From Croceimicrobium sp965279135 (GTDB lineage Bacteria > Bacteroidota > Bacteroidia > Flavobacteriales > Schleiferiaceae), in NCBI GenBank assembly GCA_965279135.1, contig OZ257133.1, forward strand, positions 868,001-932,000: a stretch of 64,000 nucleotides of DNA. The letters are read 5' to 3'. Below the pieces are notes generated by a model. It was not told the origin of the DNA. It made no database searches and saw only the letters and a list, made by a program, of their open reading frames with translations. The position numbers and the translations under genes were made by a program. Shown here piece after piece: positions 32,305-42,267 of the stretch. Each line of letters begins with the position of its first letter. The first letter of the stretch is position 1.

Positions 32305-34253
32305 AGCTCAGCATTGTTATCGTAAATTATAATGTGCGCTATTTCCTGGAGCAATGCCTTAAGTCGGTATACAAAGCTCTGGATGGAATTGATGCCGAAG
32401 TGTTTGTCGTGGATAACAATTCTGCGGATAGCTCGGTGGAAATGGTCAGGGCGTCATTTCCTGGAGTCAAGCTGATTGTGAATGAGGATAATCCAGGTTT
32501 TTCCAAGGCTAACAATCAGGCCATACGAAAGGCCCAGGGGGAATACATTTTACTTCTCAATCCAGATACGGTTGTTGAAGAACAGACCTTTCAAAGGAGT
32601 TTAGAATTTATGGATGCCCATCCTAAGGCAGGAGGATTAGGGATTAAAATGATCGATGGACGAGGTAATTACCTGCCCGAATCAAAACGAGGGTTACCTA
32701 CGCCCTGGGTTGCTTTCTACAAAATCTTCGGCTTAAGCGCTCTTTTTCCACGTTCGAAGAGATTTGCAAAATACTATTTAGGCCACCTTTCGGAAGATGA
32801 AAACCAAGAGGTGGAAGTGCTGGCGGGAGCTTATATGCTCATGCGAAAAAAGGTGCTCGATGAAGTGGGTTTATTGGACGAGGATTTTTTTATGTACGGC
32901 GAAGACATTGATCTCAGCTATCGCATACTAAAGGGTGGATACCAGAATTACTATTTAGCAGATAGTACGATCATTCATTACAAGGGCGAATCGACTAAAA
33001 AGGGATCGCTCAATTACGTTCGTGTGTTTTATCGGGCAATGGTCATTTTTACCGAGAAGCACTTTAACTCCCGGTTTGCGCGCCTATACTCACTTTTTAT
33101 CAATTTGGCCATCTATTTCAGGGCCGCAATGGCCTTAATCTCAAGAGCCTTAAAACGTTCACTTCAACCCCTGTTAGATATTGCCATATTATTTGGTGGA
33201 CTCTATTATATCAAGGAATATTGGGAACATAACCATCGCTTTATACAGGGTGGAGAGTATCCTCCTGAATTGATGCAGGTGGCAGTTCCGGTGTACATCC
33301 TGATATGGATTCTAGGTATGTTTTTCTCTGGGGTTTATGATCGTCAGGTTAGGATCAGTCAGATTTTACGTGGGATTGGGATTGGGTCTGTTATTATTCT
33401 GGTGGCCTACAGCTTGATCCCTGAAAGTTGGCGTTTTTCGCGGGCGATCATCATCTTAGGAGCCTTATGGGCAGGAACAAGTTTAATCTTATGGCGCTAT
33501 CTCTGGTCTTTGATTAGTAAGAAGCCCGTGCTCATAACTTCCAAAGACGACCTTAGGATCCTGCTTGTTGGAGAAGGGGAGGAGCTGCAAAGAGTGAATC
33601 AATTACTGAAGGCTAATCAGCCTTTAATGAGTTTCTGTGGCTGGGTGAGTAGCAATAATGAATACGACAATCAGTCTGTTGGCAGCTTAGAAGACTTGCC
33701 TGATTTAGTTTCGGTATTCAATATTGATGAGATTATTTTTTGCTCCGCGAATATGAGTGCCGAATCAATATTCAAGGCCATGCGGGAACTTCAAGACTAT
33801 AAATTAGAGTTTAAGATTGCCCCTCCCGAAAGCCAATTCATTATCGGTAGTAATTCGATTCATTCCCAAGGAACCTGGTATACTCAAGATTTCAATAGTA
33901 TTGATAAGCCCGGCAATCGCAGGGCAAAACGGGTCTTGGATTTTAGTCTGGCTCTTATTTTACTACCACTTTCTCCGCTTATAATCTGGTTTTATCGTCA
34001 ACCCTTTAAGATGCTAACCAATCTCATAGCTGTGTTAATTGCTAACAAGACTTGGGTTTCTTATGCTTATGGTACCGATCAGAACGGTCTCCCAAAATTA
34101 AGACTTGGTGTACTGGGTCTCGATGTTGCATTGGAATTAAACAGACGAGATCCAGTCATTTTGAAACAGCTTAATCTGCTCTATGCCAAGGATTACGATT
34201 GGCAAAAAGACCTAGCCTTTATTTGGCGATATCGCAGACATCTGGGAAAATAA
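32301..34253 (+). CDS. GT2 glycosyltransferase fused to a sugar-transferase-like membrane region
   Basis: The first 280 residues of this 650-aa protein are a GT2 domain. It has SIVIVNYNVRYFLEQCLKS, the nucleotide-sugar site LLNPDTVVEE, and a GEDIDLSYRI motif like rhamnosyltransferases. From about 290 on come several membrane helices, then a Rossmann-like segment (LLVGEGEELQRV...). Then comes NRRAKRVLDFSLALILLPL, which resembles the start of a polyprenyl glycosylphosphotransferase, with a KTWVSY remnant of its GKRSWVGY-type loop. The catalytic part of that domain seems degraded. It ends the recR-led cluster. Confidence 0.78.
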   Translation: MKLSIVIVNYNVRYFLEQCLKSVYKALDGIDAEVFVVDNNSADSSVEMVRASFPGVKLIVNEDNPGFSKANNQAIRKAQGEYILLLNPDTVVEEQTFQRSLEFMDAHPKAGGLGIKMIDGRGNYLPESKRGLPTPWVAFYKIFGLSALFPRSKRFAKYYLGHLSEDENQEVEVLAGAYMLMRKKVLDEVGLLDEDFFMYGEDIDLSYRILKGGYQNYYLADSTIIHYKGESTKKGSLNYVRVFYRAMVIFTEKHFNSRFARLYSLFINLAIYFRAAMALISRALKRSLQPLLDIAILFGGLYYIKEYWEHNHRFIQGGEYPPELMQVAVPVYILIWILGMFFSGVYDRQVRISQILRGIGIGSVIILVAYSLIPESWRFSRAIIILGALWAGTSLILWRYLWSLISKKPVLITSKDDLRILLVGEGEELQRVNQLLKANQPLMSFCGWVSSNNEYDNQSVGSLEDLPDLVSVFNIDEIIFCSANMSAESIFKAMRELQDYKLEFKIAPPESQFIIGSNSIHSQGTWYTQDFNSIDKPGNRRAKRVLDFSLALILLPLSPLIIWFYRQPFKMLTNLIAVLIANKTWVSYAYGTDQNGLPKLRLGVLGLDVALELNRRDPVILKQLNLLYAKDYDWQKDLAFIWRYRRHLGK

Positions 34254-34264
34254 AGGAAAGCTTT

Positions 34265-34291
34265 ATTGCGCCTCAAGATTTCATACCTTTG
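34265..34291 (+). promoter_or_regulatory. Promoter of the E2 operon
   Basis: TACCTTTG at 34284-34291 is an exact TAnnTTTG; ATTG at 34265-34268 may be the -33 element although the 15-nt spacing is short. The leader to the ATG at 34328 is about 30 nt. Confidence 0.5.
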
Positions 34292-34327
34292 CAGCCTTAA
34301 AAAAGCTATTTAATCACCTCTCGAATT

Positions 34328-35683
34328 ATGGCGGAAATCGAACTGATTATGCCCAAAATGGGCGAAAGTGTTGCCGAAGCAACCATCATCAAATGGTTAA
34401 AAGAAGAAGGCGAAACTATCGAAGCAGAAGAGTCAGTACTGGAGATTGCAACCGATAAGGTTGATAGTGAAGTACCTGCTCCTGAAGATGGCATCCTTAA
34501 GAAGAAGCTTTTCAATGAAGATGATGTAGTTCAAGTTGGTCAGGCAATCGCCATTATCGAAACGGATGCTGCTGCAAGTTCAGTATCCAAGGCACCCGCG
34601 GCTGAGGTAGTAGAAGAGGAAGTTGCACCAGCTGCAGCAGTAGAGGCTGAGAAGTTAGTTTCAAACGGTGCTGCTGTTGCAGCGGTAGAAATCCCACGCT
34701 CTGCGAATGGTAAGTTCTATTCTCCTTTGGTTCGTTCTATTGCTAAGGAAGAAGGCATTTCTTTAGAAGAGTTGGAAGCGATTTCGGGCACAGGAAATGA
34801 AGGACGAGTAACCAAGGCAGATATTCTCTCCTACATTGAAAATAGAGGAAGTCAGGCTGCTAGTGTAACCGAAGCTCCGGCACCATCAACACGGAGTACG
34901 CCACAGCCCGCTTCAACCACTGCAAAGGCACAGGTTCCGGCCGTGAAAACAGCACCACCAGTTTCAATTGGGGGCAATGATGAAATTATAGAGATGGATC
35001 GTATGCGTAAGCTTATTGCAGAGCATATGGTGATGTCCAAACATACCTCACCTCACGTTACATCTTTCGTTGAAGCGGATGTTACCAATCTGGTAAACTG
35101 GAGAAACAAAGTAAAAGGTGAATTCCAGAAACGTGAAGGAGAGAAAATCACCTTTACTCCCCTAATCATTGAAGCATTAGTTAAGGCTATTAAGGACTTT
35201 CCATTGATTAATGTTAGCGTTGATGGCGATAAAATCATTAAACGCGGAAACATCAATATTGGCATGGCGGCTGCTTTGCCAAGTGGAAACTTGATTGTGC
35301 CGGTAATTAGAAATGCGGATAATTACAACCTACTGGGCCTAACCAAGCAGGTTAATGATTTAGCACGTCGTGCCAGAGAGAACAAGTTGAGCCCTGATGA
35401 GATTCAAGGTGGAACATATACCTTAACCAATGTTGGAACTTTTGGTAATGTTATGGGTACCCCGATTATTAATCAGCCTCAGGTAGCCATTATGGCAGCT
35501 GGAGCGATTGTAAAAAAGCCGGCAGTTGTGGAGACTCCCGAAGGAGATATGATTGCCATTCGTCATAAAATGTTCCTTAGCCATAGCTATGACCACAGAG
35601 TGGTTGATGGTGCTTTAGGAGGCATGTTTGTACGCCGTGTGGCCGATTACCTAGAGGCTTTCGATCTCGACCGCGAAATCTAA
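34328..35683 (+). CDS. 2-oxoacid dehydrogenase E2 (dihydrolipoyllysine acyltransferase)
   Basis: The 451-aa protein begins with one lipoyl domain (lipoylated Lys44 in EIATDKVDSE). An Ala/Pro/Val-rich linker follows, then a peripheral-subunit-binding domain (SPLVRSIAKEEGISLEELEAISGTG), a second Pro/Ala/Thr linker, and the catalytic domain ending SYDHRVVDG (His423, Asp427). It transfers the acyl group to CoA in a pyruvate or branched-chain 2-oxoacid dehydrogenase complex. Which complex cannot be decided without the E1 genes, which are not here. It starts a three-gene unit with a DnaQ-like exonuclease and an FAH enzyme. Confidence 0.93.
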   Translation: MAEIELIMPKMGESVAEATIIKWLKEEGETIEAEESVLEIATDKVDSEVPAPEDGILKKKLFNEDDVVQVGQAIAIIETDAAASSVSKAPAAEVVEEEVAPAAAVEAEKLVSNGAAVAAVEIPRSANGKFYSPLVRSIAKEEGISLEELEAISGTGNEGRVTKADILSYIENRGSQAASVTEAPAPSTRSTPQPASTTAKAQVPAVKTAPPVSIGGNDEIIEMDRMRKLIAEHMVMSKHTSPHVTSFVEADVTNLVNWRNKVKGEFQKREGEKITFTPLIIEALVKAIKDFPLINVSVDGDKIIKRGNINIGMAAALPSGNLIVPVIRNADNYNLLGLTKQVNDLARRARENKLSPDEIQGGTYTLTNVGTFGNVMGTPIINQPQVAIMAAGAIVKKPAVVETPEGDMIAIRHKMFLSHSYDHRVVDGALGGMFVRRVADYLEAFDLDREI

Positions 35684-35685
35684 AT

Positions 35686-36453
35686 ATGGAATTAAAGCTC
35701 AAACGTCCCATTTGCTTTTTTGATCTGGAAGCTACTGGTACTTCAGTAACTAAGGATCGGATAGTAGAGATCAGCATTCTAAAGATTTTCCCCAATGGCA
35801 ATAAGGAAAGTCGTACCTGGCTGGTTAATCCTGAAATGCAGATGACGGATGAAGTAATTGCTATTCATGGAATTAGCAATGAAAAAGTAGCCAATGAGCC
35901 TACCTTTAAGGAATTAGCTCATCGCATTTTGGAGATGATAAAAGACTCTGATCTAGCGGGTTACAATTCCAACAAATACGATATTCCCCTCTTGGTTGAA
36001 GAATTCCTAAGAGCCGATATCGACTTTGATATGGGTAAGCGGGTTGCCGTAGATGTGCAGAACATTTTCCATAAAAAAGAACAGCGCACCTTAAGCGCAG
36101 CTTATAAGTTTTATTGCGGTAGGGAATTAGAGAATGCCCATTCGGCAGAAGCAGATACCGAGGCCACTTACGAGATTCTCAAGAGTCAGTTGGAGCGTTA
36201 CGATGACCTTGAGAATGATATGGACTTTTTGGCTGACTACAGCAATCGTTTCAAGGCGGCTGATTTCGCAGGTTTTATCGTTTTCAACGAAGAAGGCGTT
36301 GAGTGCTTCAGTTTTGGCAAGTACAAAGGTCAGGCGGTTGAGCAAGTATTAGAAAGGGATCCCGGTTATTTTGGTTGGGTTCAAAATGCAGATTTTCCGC
36401 TCTACACTAAGAAGATATTAACCGCAATCAAATTGAGAAGATTGCAGTCATGA
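35686..36453 (+). CDS. DnaQ-like 3'-5' exonuclease
   Basis: This 255-aa protein has the DEDDh exonuclease motifs. ExoI is FFDLEATGTS (Asp13, Glu15), ExoII is AGYNSNKYDIPLL, and ExoIII is HSAEADTEATYEIL with its histidine and aspartate. The last 60 residues (FSFGKYKGQAVEQVLERDPGYFGWVQ) match the small domain that follows the exonuclease in the Bacteroidota and ExoX-like group. It degrades DNA or RNA 3' ends, probably in repair. The gene starts 2 nt after the E2 stop and overlaps the next ATG by 4 nt. Confidence 0.9.
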   Translation: MELKLKRPICFFDLEATGTSVTKDRIVEISILKIFPNGNKESRTWLVNPEMQMTDEVIAIHGISNEKVANEPTFKELAHRILEMIKDSDLAGYNSNKYDIPLLVEEFLRADIDFDMGKRVAVDVQNIFHKKEQRTLSAAYKFYCGRELENAHSAEADTEATYEILKSQLERYDDLENDMDFLADYSNRFKAADFAGFIVFNEEGVECFSFGKYKGQAVEQVLERDPGYFGWVQNADFPLYTKKILTAIKLRRLQS

Positions 36454-37058
36454 AAATCCTTTGCATTGGTAGAAATTATGCCGACCATGTTCGTGAGTTG
36501 AATAATAAGCTGCCAGCAGAGCCGGTGGTTTTCATGAAGCCGGATAGTGCGATTCTACCTAAAGGCAATGCCTTTTTTATTCCCGATTTCAGCCAAAACT
36601 TACAGCACGAGATAGAGGTGGTGATACGCATAAACCGCCTCGGAAAACATATCGAGGAGCACTTCGCCCATCGTTATTATGATGAGTTTACTTTGGGTCT
36701 TGACTTCACCGCACGAGACCTACAATCCCAATTGAAGGAGAAAGGCTTGCCCTGGGAAAAGGCGAAAGCATTTGATGGCTCGGCCTTCCTTGGTACTTGG
36801 CATAAAGTATCCGATTATAAATTGAATGATCTGAATTTTAGCTTATTACGGAATGGTGAAACGGTCCAATCCGGGAATACCAAACAGATGATGTTTTCCA
36901 TTGATAGGCTTATCGCTGAGCTTTCAAAATACTTCACATTAAAGATTGGCGATCTGATTTTCACAGGAACTCCGGCCGGGGTAGGAGCAGTAGAACCTAA
37001 TGACTTATTAGACCTTCAGCTTGAAGGTCGCTCCATTGCTCAGTTGCGCGTTAAATAA
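36450..37058 (+). CDS. Fumarylacetoacetate hydrolase (FAH)-family protein
   Basis: A 202-aa FAH-domain protein: MKILCIGRNYADHVREL, the metal-binding HEIEVVIRI (Glu and Glu), LDFTARDLQ with its aspartate, and FTGTPAGVGAVEPNDLL at the C-terminus. Small FAH members act as oxaloacetate decarboxylases or acylpyruvases, hydrolysing C-C bonds in short diketoacids. The ATG overlaps the exonuclease stop by 4 nt. The substrate is not determined; location in an operon with a 2-oxoacid dehydrogenase subunit is compatible with a role in oxoacid clean-up. Confidence 0.88.
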   Translation: MKILCIGRNYADHVRELNNKLPAEPVVFMKPDSAILPKGNAFFIPDFSQNLQHEIEVVIRINRLGKHIEEHFAHRYYDEFTLGLDFTARDLQSQLKEKGLPWEKAKAFDGSAFLGTWHKVSDYKLNDLNFSLLRNGETVQSGNTKQMMFSIDRLIAELSKYFTLKIGDLIFTGTPAGVGAVEPNDLLDLQLEGRSIAQLRVK

Positions 37059-37085
37059 AAAAATCGCGCAAAGAATAATTACCAA

Positions 37086-37115
37086 ATTGTTAATCGTACT
37101 GTCTTATTATATTTG
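37086..37115 (+). promoter_or_regulatory. Promoter of the large T9SS substrate gene
   Basis: ATTG (37086-37089) and TATATTTG (37108-37115), an exact TAnnTTTG, are 18 nt apart. The ATG at 37149 is about 34 nt downstream. Confidence 0.65.
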
Positions 37116-37148
37116 TGCAAAGTCAAAACTGCACTAATACTAACTTGT

Positions 37149-40100
37149 ATGAAGAAGTTATTACTTCTGTCCTTGGGTTTATTGCTCAGCATCAGCGTCT
37201 CAGCCCAGATTGACACCCTATTTATTGAAACTTTTGATCCCGGTGATTCCATAACCACTCTGTCCCTTGGAACCGCCACTACCATTTGGAAAGACACTAA
37301 CAATGTATCCATTAGTGGTAATCAGTCTTATCACGGAAAGGTTCAAGCCCCTGCTGTTGGTTCAAACAGCTCAGAGGTAGTTTTTCGCACAAACTCCTTT
37401 AACACCACTGGTAAGTCCTTTGTGTTTTTGGAGTTCTATCACATTGCAAAAATCAATCAGGTAAACCAGGGCCTTATTCGAATTTCTACGGATAATGGGA
37501 CTACTTGGACTCCCCTAAACAATAGCAACTGTAATTATTTGGGTACCAGTAATTGGCGGTCATCTTCCAACTTTCAGGAAGCGGCTTACAATATTCCCAA
37601 CCAAGGTATAAACCATTGGTTTGCCGGCACTGATCCTCCAGTATCTAATTCGTGGTGGCAGTTTGAAAAATTTGATATTTCAAGTTTAGCGACGGGTCCT
37701 ATGGGGACTGGTTTTGCTAATGTCCAGATTGAGTTTTCTTGTTTTGAGGTTTTAAACCCGGCCATTGCTGGCACTAGAACGTACGGCGACGGATGGTGGG
37801 TAGATAACCTGGTGATTACTGGTTCTAACTGTGAGCTGTTCCCTCCGGCATTTCATTTCAATTATACTCCTATTCCTTGTTTTCCAGTTCGTCCTACGGG
37901 AGCGATTACTCAGGAGCAGACAAACAACTACAAAGTTGGTGCAAGAGTTACCGATACCGTGCCTGGTGGAGCAACTAATCCGACCTGGGTAAGTGGAATT
38001 GACAGTGTAACCGTTTTCTATCGAGTTATAAACTCAACCGGAACTGGTCCATGGCAGAATTTCAATTTGACTTTGAGTTCAGCACCAAACTTTGAGTATC
38101 AGGGTACCTTCAATAATGTGCAGTTAGGAGATACCATTGAATACTTTTATCGTGCATGGGATTTAGCTTGTCCGAATGTTACCCGATTCCCGGATTCTTT
38201 GGCCAACCCTAGCGCAGCCTACATTAAATTCTGGCCACAGCAAGGTCTACCATTTAAGTGTGGTGCTCCGGATTGTGGAACCCTTCCTGGAACAATCAGT
38301 TCTTTCCCATGGGAAGAAAACTTCGAAGGTCCCGAATGGGGAGCCGGAACAGGTATCGGGGATAATGGTACTGCTCACCGCGGTGATTTCCCTAACGAGC
38401 AATCAGGGATGAACTATTGGAATGTTCAGCCACCGGAGAATGCCACTGGTTATGCCTGGAGTATCCGAACGGGTCCTACTGCTACACCTTTTACCGGTCC
38501 AAACGGAAATCATACTCCAACCGGTGTGAAGTATATCTATGCTGAAGCTTCTCAGGGTAACCAGAATACGACAACAACGCTTATTACTCCGTGTATTGAC
38601 TTGACCAGCGTAACCAAGTGTTATGCACTAGAATTCTACTACCATTTCTTTGGTGAGGATATGGGTACTATGCGTATTGATGTGGATACGGGTACCAATA
38701 ACGCTGCCTGGTATAATGGATACTATTTCATTCGTAAGGAGCAGCAGAAAGCACAAGCTGACCCCTGGGAACGTGCTTTAGTTCCACTTAAAGAATTTAA
38801 CGGCCAGTTTATCCGTTTACGTTTCTTATCCGCTAAACAAACTTCTAAGGTTGGTGCAGCAGCCCGTGCGGATATGGCGATTGACGATTTAAGAATCTTT
38901 GAACCTACCCCAATTGATGCAGAGATCCTGTCTGTAACCGCACCGGTTGAAGGTTTGTGTTCTTATTCAGCTAATGAAACCATCGAGGTGGTTATTCGTA
39001 ACAATGGTTGTGATAGTATCACCAGTTTACCTCTTCAGATTCAGACCAATAACGGGGCGATTCAAAATGAGACTGCTACCGTAGCGATCGGAACAGGTGA
39101 TACTATTACCTATACCCTTAGTACTACCTCTAATATGTCAGCCTTTGGTACTTATGACATTAAGGTTTGGGCCAATCACCCAACTGATACTATCAATGAT
39201 AATGATACAGGGTATAGTGCTACTATTGATCACGTAGCTCCCTTTAATACCTTCCCATTATTAATGGATTTTGAGAGTGTAACTCCAAACACTAGTCAAA
39301 CCGGTACCAATTTATTTACTACCGAAGTTGGTCTGGATCCAGCCTATGTTTGGAAAGTAGGTGATGGCTACACCTTTACTCGTGGAACCGGACCTAAATA
39401 TGGTCATCACCGTAAAGGACAATATTTCTACACAGAGGCAACCGGTAGTACGGGGGATGTTTCCACCTATATGGTCACCACCCAGTGTGTGGACTTCACC
39501 AATATGCCTAATGCCACCCTGGATTTCTATTATCACATGGTTGGTGTCAATGCCGATGAGATTGAATTAGAGGTTAATGAGCCAGGAGTAGATGCTCCTG
39601 ATGTATGGAACCCTGTTCCGAATAGTTTGGTTACCAGTTATGCAGGTAACTATCCTTTGGAAGACTATGAGTATAAGAGGGTTAACCTTTCTGCATTCAA
39701 TAACAAGCAAGTTAAATTACGTATCAAAGCAAGCCGTACCGGAATTGGTGATTTAGCAGACATCGCTATCGATAAGGTGATGCTTTACAATCGTATCCAA
39801 AGTGATGTGGGCGTGGAGTTTATTACCTGGCCTAAGTTATCCTGGCCGGCTGGTGTAGTTTTCGCCGGCGCCAATATCATGGAAACGGTAGAGATTAGAA
39901 ACTTTGGTACTTCTACCGCAACTGGCGTAACCGCTTCTATTTCGATAACACCAAAATGTGGAGCTAATGCTGGGGTAGCTACTGTGTACAATAGCACCTC
40001 CTCTGTGAATGTGCCCGCAAATAGTAGTGTGCCACTACAGATGCCAAATATTGACATTATAGTTCCAGCAGGGGAATGTGAGATTTGTGCTTACACCAGT

Positions 40101-42041
40101 TTGACTAATGACACCTACACCTGGAATGATACTGTATGTCGAGATGTAACCGGTTTAGGAACCTTTGATATTGACTTTGCAGATGATTTCCAAAACTGCG
40201 ATGATGATGAGTATGGATTTTTCTCATGGAGTCCGAATAACGGTTCCAGGTCAAATTATTATCAGCAATGGGAGCGTGGAGAGGCTCCTTCCAATAGTGT
40301 ATTCTCATCTATACAAGCATCAGATAATATCTGGGCAACCGGATTGAGTACCGGGCATTTCATTGATGGAAAGCAAGAGGTTCTGCGTATCCCAATCTTG
40401 GATGGTTTTGATACTGTTGTTTCTGCCCATGTGTCGTTTTGGCAAAATGTAGATATGGGTAATAGTGCAGCTGGTTCTTTCGAAGTAAACCGCAATGGAG
40501 CCTGGAGAGAAGTAGGTAGCAATATTGGTACCTTTAATGTTATCGGTGCTTCTAACTGGTATACCGGACCATTTGGAACCTTACAAGGTCCTGCCGGTAC
40601 TGGGGTAACAACTGGTTTTACAGGGACTTCTAACGGATGGCGACAATCCATTTTCCCAATGTCCGAATTGAACTTCGAGCCAAACGCTCTACCCTTTAGA
40701 TTCTATTTTAGTTCCACCGCGGGAGCAAATACTTCCAGAACTCTGGAAGGATGGGCGATCGATGATTTTGAGATTTACATTCCACCTCAAAATTCAGCTA
40801 GTCCTGAGAAGGTGAACTTTGTAAACCCATTGCAAATACCTACTTTCCCACAGGCGCTTAGAATGAGAATTGAGAATACCGGATGGAAGGTATTGGATTC
40901 TTGTGAAATAAAATTCCAGTGGTTTGATGACGCAGTCGGAACCAATTTAGTTTGGGACGGTCCATGGCAAAGTGCAACTGCACCACCATTCTTCATAAGA
41001 GGCCGTACTTTCTGGCTACCCTATTTGGATTCTGTTCCAGGAGCCTTTGTAACTCCAGGTTTACACCAATATAGAGCCATTACAAGAAGACCAAATGCCA
41101 AGACAGATAATTTACAGGGTGATGATACACTGACCAGAACTATCGCCGTACTACCTGAATATATTTTCGATTCTATTGCTGGCGATACGGTTTATTGTAA
41201 TGACTTTGAACCCGGTAATGGTGCCTTACCATTCTTCCCGCTTAACACGAAAACCTATGCGGATGGAGTTTGGAGCTGGGAACTAGGAACGCCAACACAG
41301 TTCCCAGGAGCTTATCAGGGAGTTGGTTGTTGGATGACAGGTTTGGATAGTAACTATCGATCCCGAGATGAATCCGGACTCTTTTCACCCGTATTTGTAA
41401 TTGATACAGGAACGGCCTATGAAATATCATTCATGCATAGATTTGAAACTGAAAAGTATCATGATGGTGGAGTAGTAGAAGTTACGCTTGATGGTGGTTT
41501 AAGCTGGCAAGTATTAGGTTTTGCGAACGAACAGAACTGGTATAATACGGAGTACGTAACTGCACTTGATATCATTAAGCCAGGTTGGACGGATACCGCT
41601 GATTGGGATACTGCCCGTTATGTATTCCAGTTTGATACTCTTGCTGACCGTGCAGTTTTCCGTTTCCGATTCGAGAGTGATTGGTCTATCCAGGATAAAG
41701 GTTGGGCGATTGACAACTTCTGTATGAAGACGACCACTCAAAAACCAACTTTCGTAATTGGCAACAAGGAGTACAATCCGGTACCAGACTCTTACATTGG
41801 GGAGTTGAGTCCTAACCCGACCAATACAATCACGCATTTACCGCTGTTTAATGCGCAGGCGAAAAACGTATCGGTCAAGGTGGTCAATGTGCTTGGACAA
41901 GCGATGATGGAACGAGACTATCAATTGGAGAGAGGTAGCTCAACCCTTGTCTTTGAGACCTATGATTACACTCCCGGAATCTACTTCATCAACCTGATGA
42001 TCGACGGAGAGCGTATCACACGTAAGCTCATTGTAGAATAA
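37149..42041 (+). CDS. Large T9SS-exported surface protein with repeated jelly-roll modules
   Basis: The 1630-aa protein starts MKKLLLLSLGLLLSISVSAQ, a signal peptide; the in-frame ATG 12 codons upstream is not used, as it would precede the signal peptide. It ends in a type A T9SS sorting domain (LSPNPTNTITHLPLF ... VVNVLGQAMM ... GIYFINLMIDG ... KLIVE). In between, at least five modules end with an I/V-D-D/N/K signature (GWWVDNLVITG, DMAIDDLRIF, DIAIDKVMLY, GWAIDDFEIY, GWAIDNFCMK). This is the pattern of MAM or jelly-roll adhesin domains. It is secreted through the outer membrane and probably anchored. Function likely adhesion; ligand unknown. Confidence 0.88.
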   Translation: MKKLLLLSLGLLLSISVSAQIDTLFIETFDPGDSITTLSLGTATTIWKDTNNVSISGNQSYHGKVQAPAVGSNSSEVVFRTNSFNTTGKSFVFLEFYHIAKINQVNQGLIRISTDNGTTWTPLNNSNCNYLGTSNWRSSSNFQEAAYNIPNQGINHWFAGTDPPVSNSWWQFEKFDISSLATGPMGTGFANVQIEFSCFEVLNPAIAGTRTYGDGWWVDNLVITGSNCELFPPAFHFNYTPIPCFPVRPTGAITQEQTNNYKVGARVTDTVPGGATNPTWVSGIDSVTVFYRVINSTGTGPWQNFNLTLSSAPNFEYQGTFNNVQLGDTIEYFYRAWDLACPNVTRFPDSLANPSAAYIKFWPQQGLPFKCGAPDCGTLPGTISSFPWEENFEGPEWGAGTGIGDNGTAHRGDFPNEQSGMNYWNVQPPENATGYAWSIRTGPTATPFTGPNGNHTPTGVKYIYAEASQGNQNTTTTLITPCIDLTSVTKCYALEFYYHFFGEDMGTMRIDVDTGTNNAAWYNGYYFIRKEQQKAQADPWERALVPLKEFNGQFIRLRFLSAKQTSKVGAAARADMAIDDLRIFEPTPIDAEILSVTAPVEGLCSYSANETIEVVIRNNGCDSITSLPLQIQTNNGAIQNETATVAIGTGDTITYTLSTTSNMSAFGTYDIKVWANHPTDTINDNDTGYSATIDHVAPFNTFPLLMDFESVTPNTSQTGTNLFTTEVGLDPAYVWKVGDGYTFTRGTGPKYGHHRKGQYFYTEATGSTGDVSTYMVTTQCVDFTNMPNATLDFYYHMVGVNADEIELEVNEPGVDAPDVWNPVPNSLVTSYAGNYPLEDYEYKRVNLSAFNNKQVKLRIKASRTGIGDLADIAIDKVMLYNRIQSDVGVEFITWPKLSWPAGVVFAGANIMETVEIRNFGTSTATGVTASISITPKCGANAGVATVYNSTSSVNVPANSSVPLQMPNIDIIVPAGECEICAYTSLTNDTYTWNDTVCRDVTGLGTFDIDFADDFQNCDDDEYGFFSWSPNNGSRSNYYQQWERGEAPSNSVFSSIQASDNIWATGLSTGHFIDGKQEVLRIPILDGFDTVVSAHVSFWQNVDMGNSAAGSFEVNRNGAWREVGSNIGTFNVIGASNWYTGPFGTLQGPAGTGVTTGFTGTSNGWRQSIFPMSELNFEPNALPFRFYFSSTAGANTSRTLEGWAIDDFEIYIPPQNSASPEKVNFVNPLQIPTFPQALRMRIENTGWKVLDSCEIKFQWFDDAVGTNLVWDGPWQSATAPPFFIRGRTFWLPYLDSVPGAFVTPGLHQYRAITRRPNAKTDNLQGDDTLTRTIAVLPEYIFDSIAGDTVYCNDFEPGNGALPFFPLNTKTYADGVWSWELGTPTQFPGAYQGVGCWMTGLDSNYRSRDESGLFSPVFVIDTGTAYEISFMHRFETEKYHDGGVVEVTLDGGLSWQVLGFANEQNWYNTEYVTALDIIKPGWTDTADWDTARYVFQFDTLADRAVFRFRFESDWSIQDKGWAIDNFCMKTTTQKPTFVIGNKEYNPVPDSYIGELSPNPTNTITHLPLFNAQAKNVSVKVVNVLGQAMMERDYQLERGSSTLVFETYDYTPGIYFINLMIDGERITRKLIVE

Positions 42042-42062
42042 GACAAACGTCATAAGAATTAT

Positions 42063-42098
42063 AAAAACCCTGTATGCTAATAGTATGCAGGGTTTTTT
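42063..42098 (+). terminator. Terminator after the T9SS substrate gene
   Basis: AAAAACCCTGTATGCT pairs with AGTATGCAGGGTTTTTT across a 3-nt loop, with two wobble pairs, and ends in six T residues. Confidence 0.88.
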
Positions 42099-42103
42099 AA
42101 TTG

Positions 42104-42142
42104 TACCATCTACCACTTACTAGCTACCAACTTCCAGCTTCC
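42104..42142 (+). repeat. Short degenerate CTACCA/CTTCCA-type repeat
   Basis: TACCATCTACCACTTACTAG followed by CTACCAACTTCCAGCTTCC is an imperfect short tandem of CTACCA/CTTCCA units between the terminator and clpB. It has no visible coding role. Confidence 0.35.
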
Positions 42143-42267
42143 AAACCTGTCATAACCCCCTCGTAAATAATGACTTATGGTCAGGTGTCATTGCATTCGT
42201 GTGCCACCTAGTCAGACTTTTAGCCTTGGCTTTCTATTTGTAAAAGTGAAAAGCAAAAAAGCTGGAA

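Noticed and set aside
37149..42041. Many antisense frames of 60-130 codons inside the T9SS substrate gene
   Set aside because: They follow the codon pattern of the sense gene and have no starts, motifs or promoters of their own.
42143..42267. CIRCE or other heat-shock operator before clpB
   Set aside because: No TTAGCACTC-N9-GAGTGCTAA inverted repeat or similar was found.
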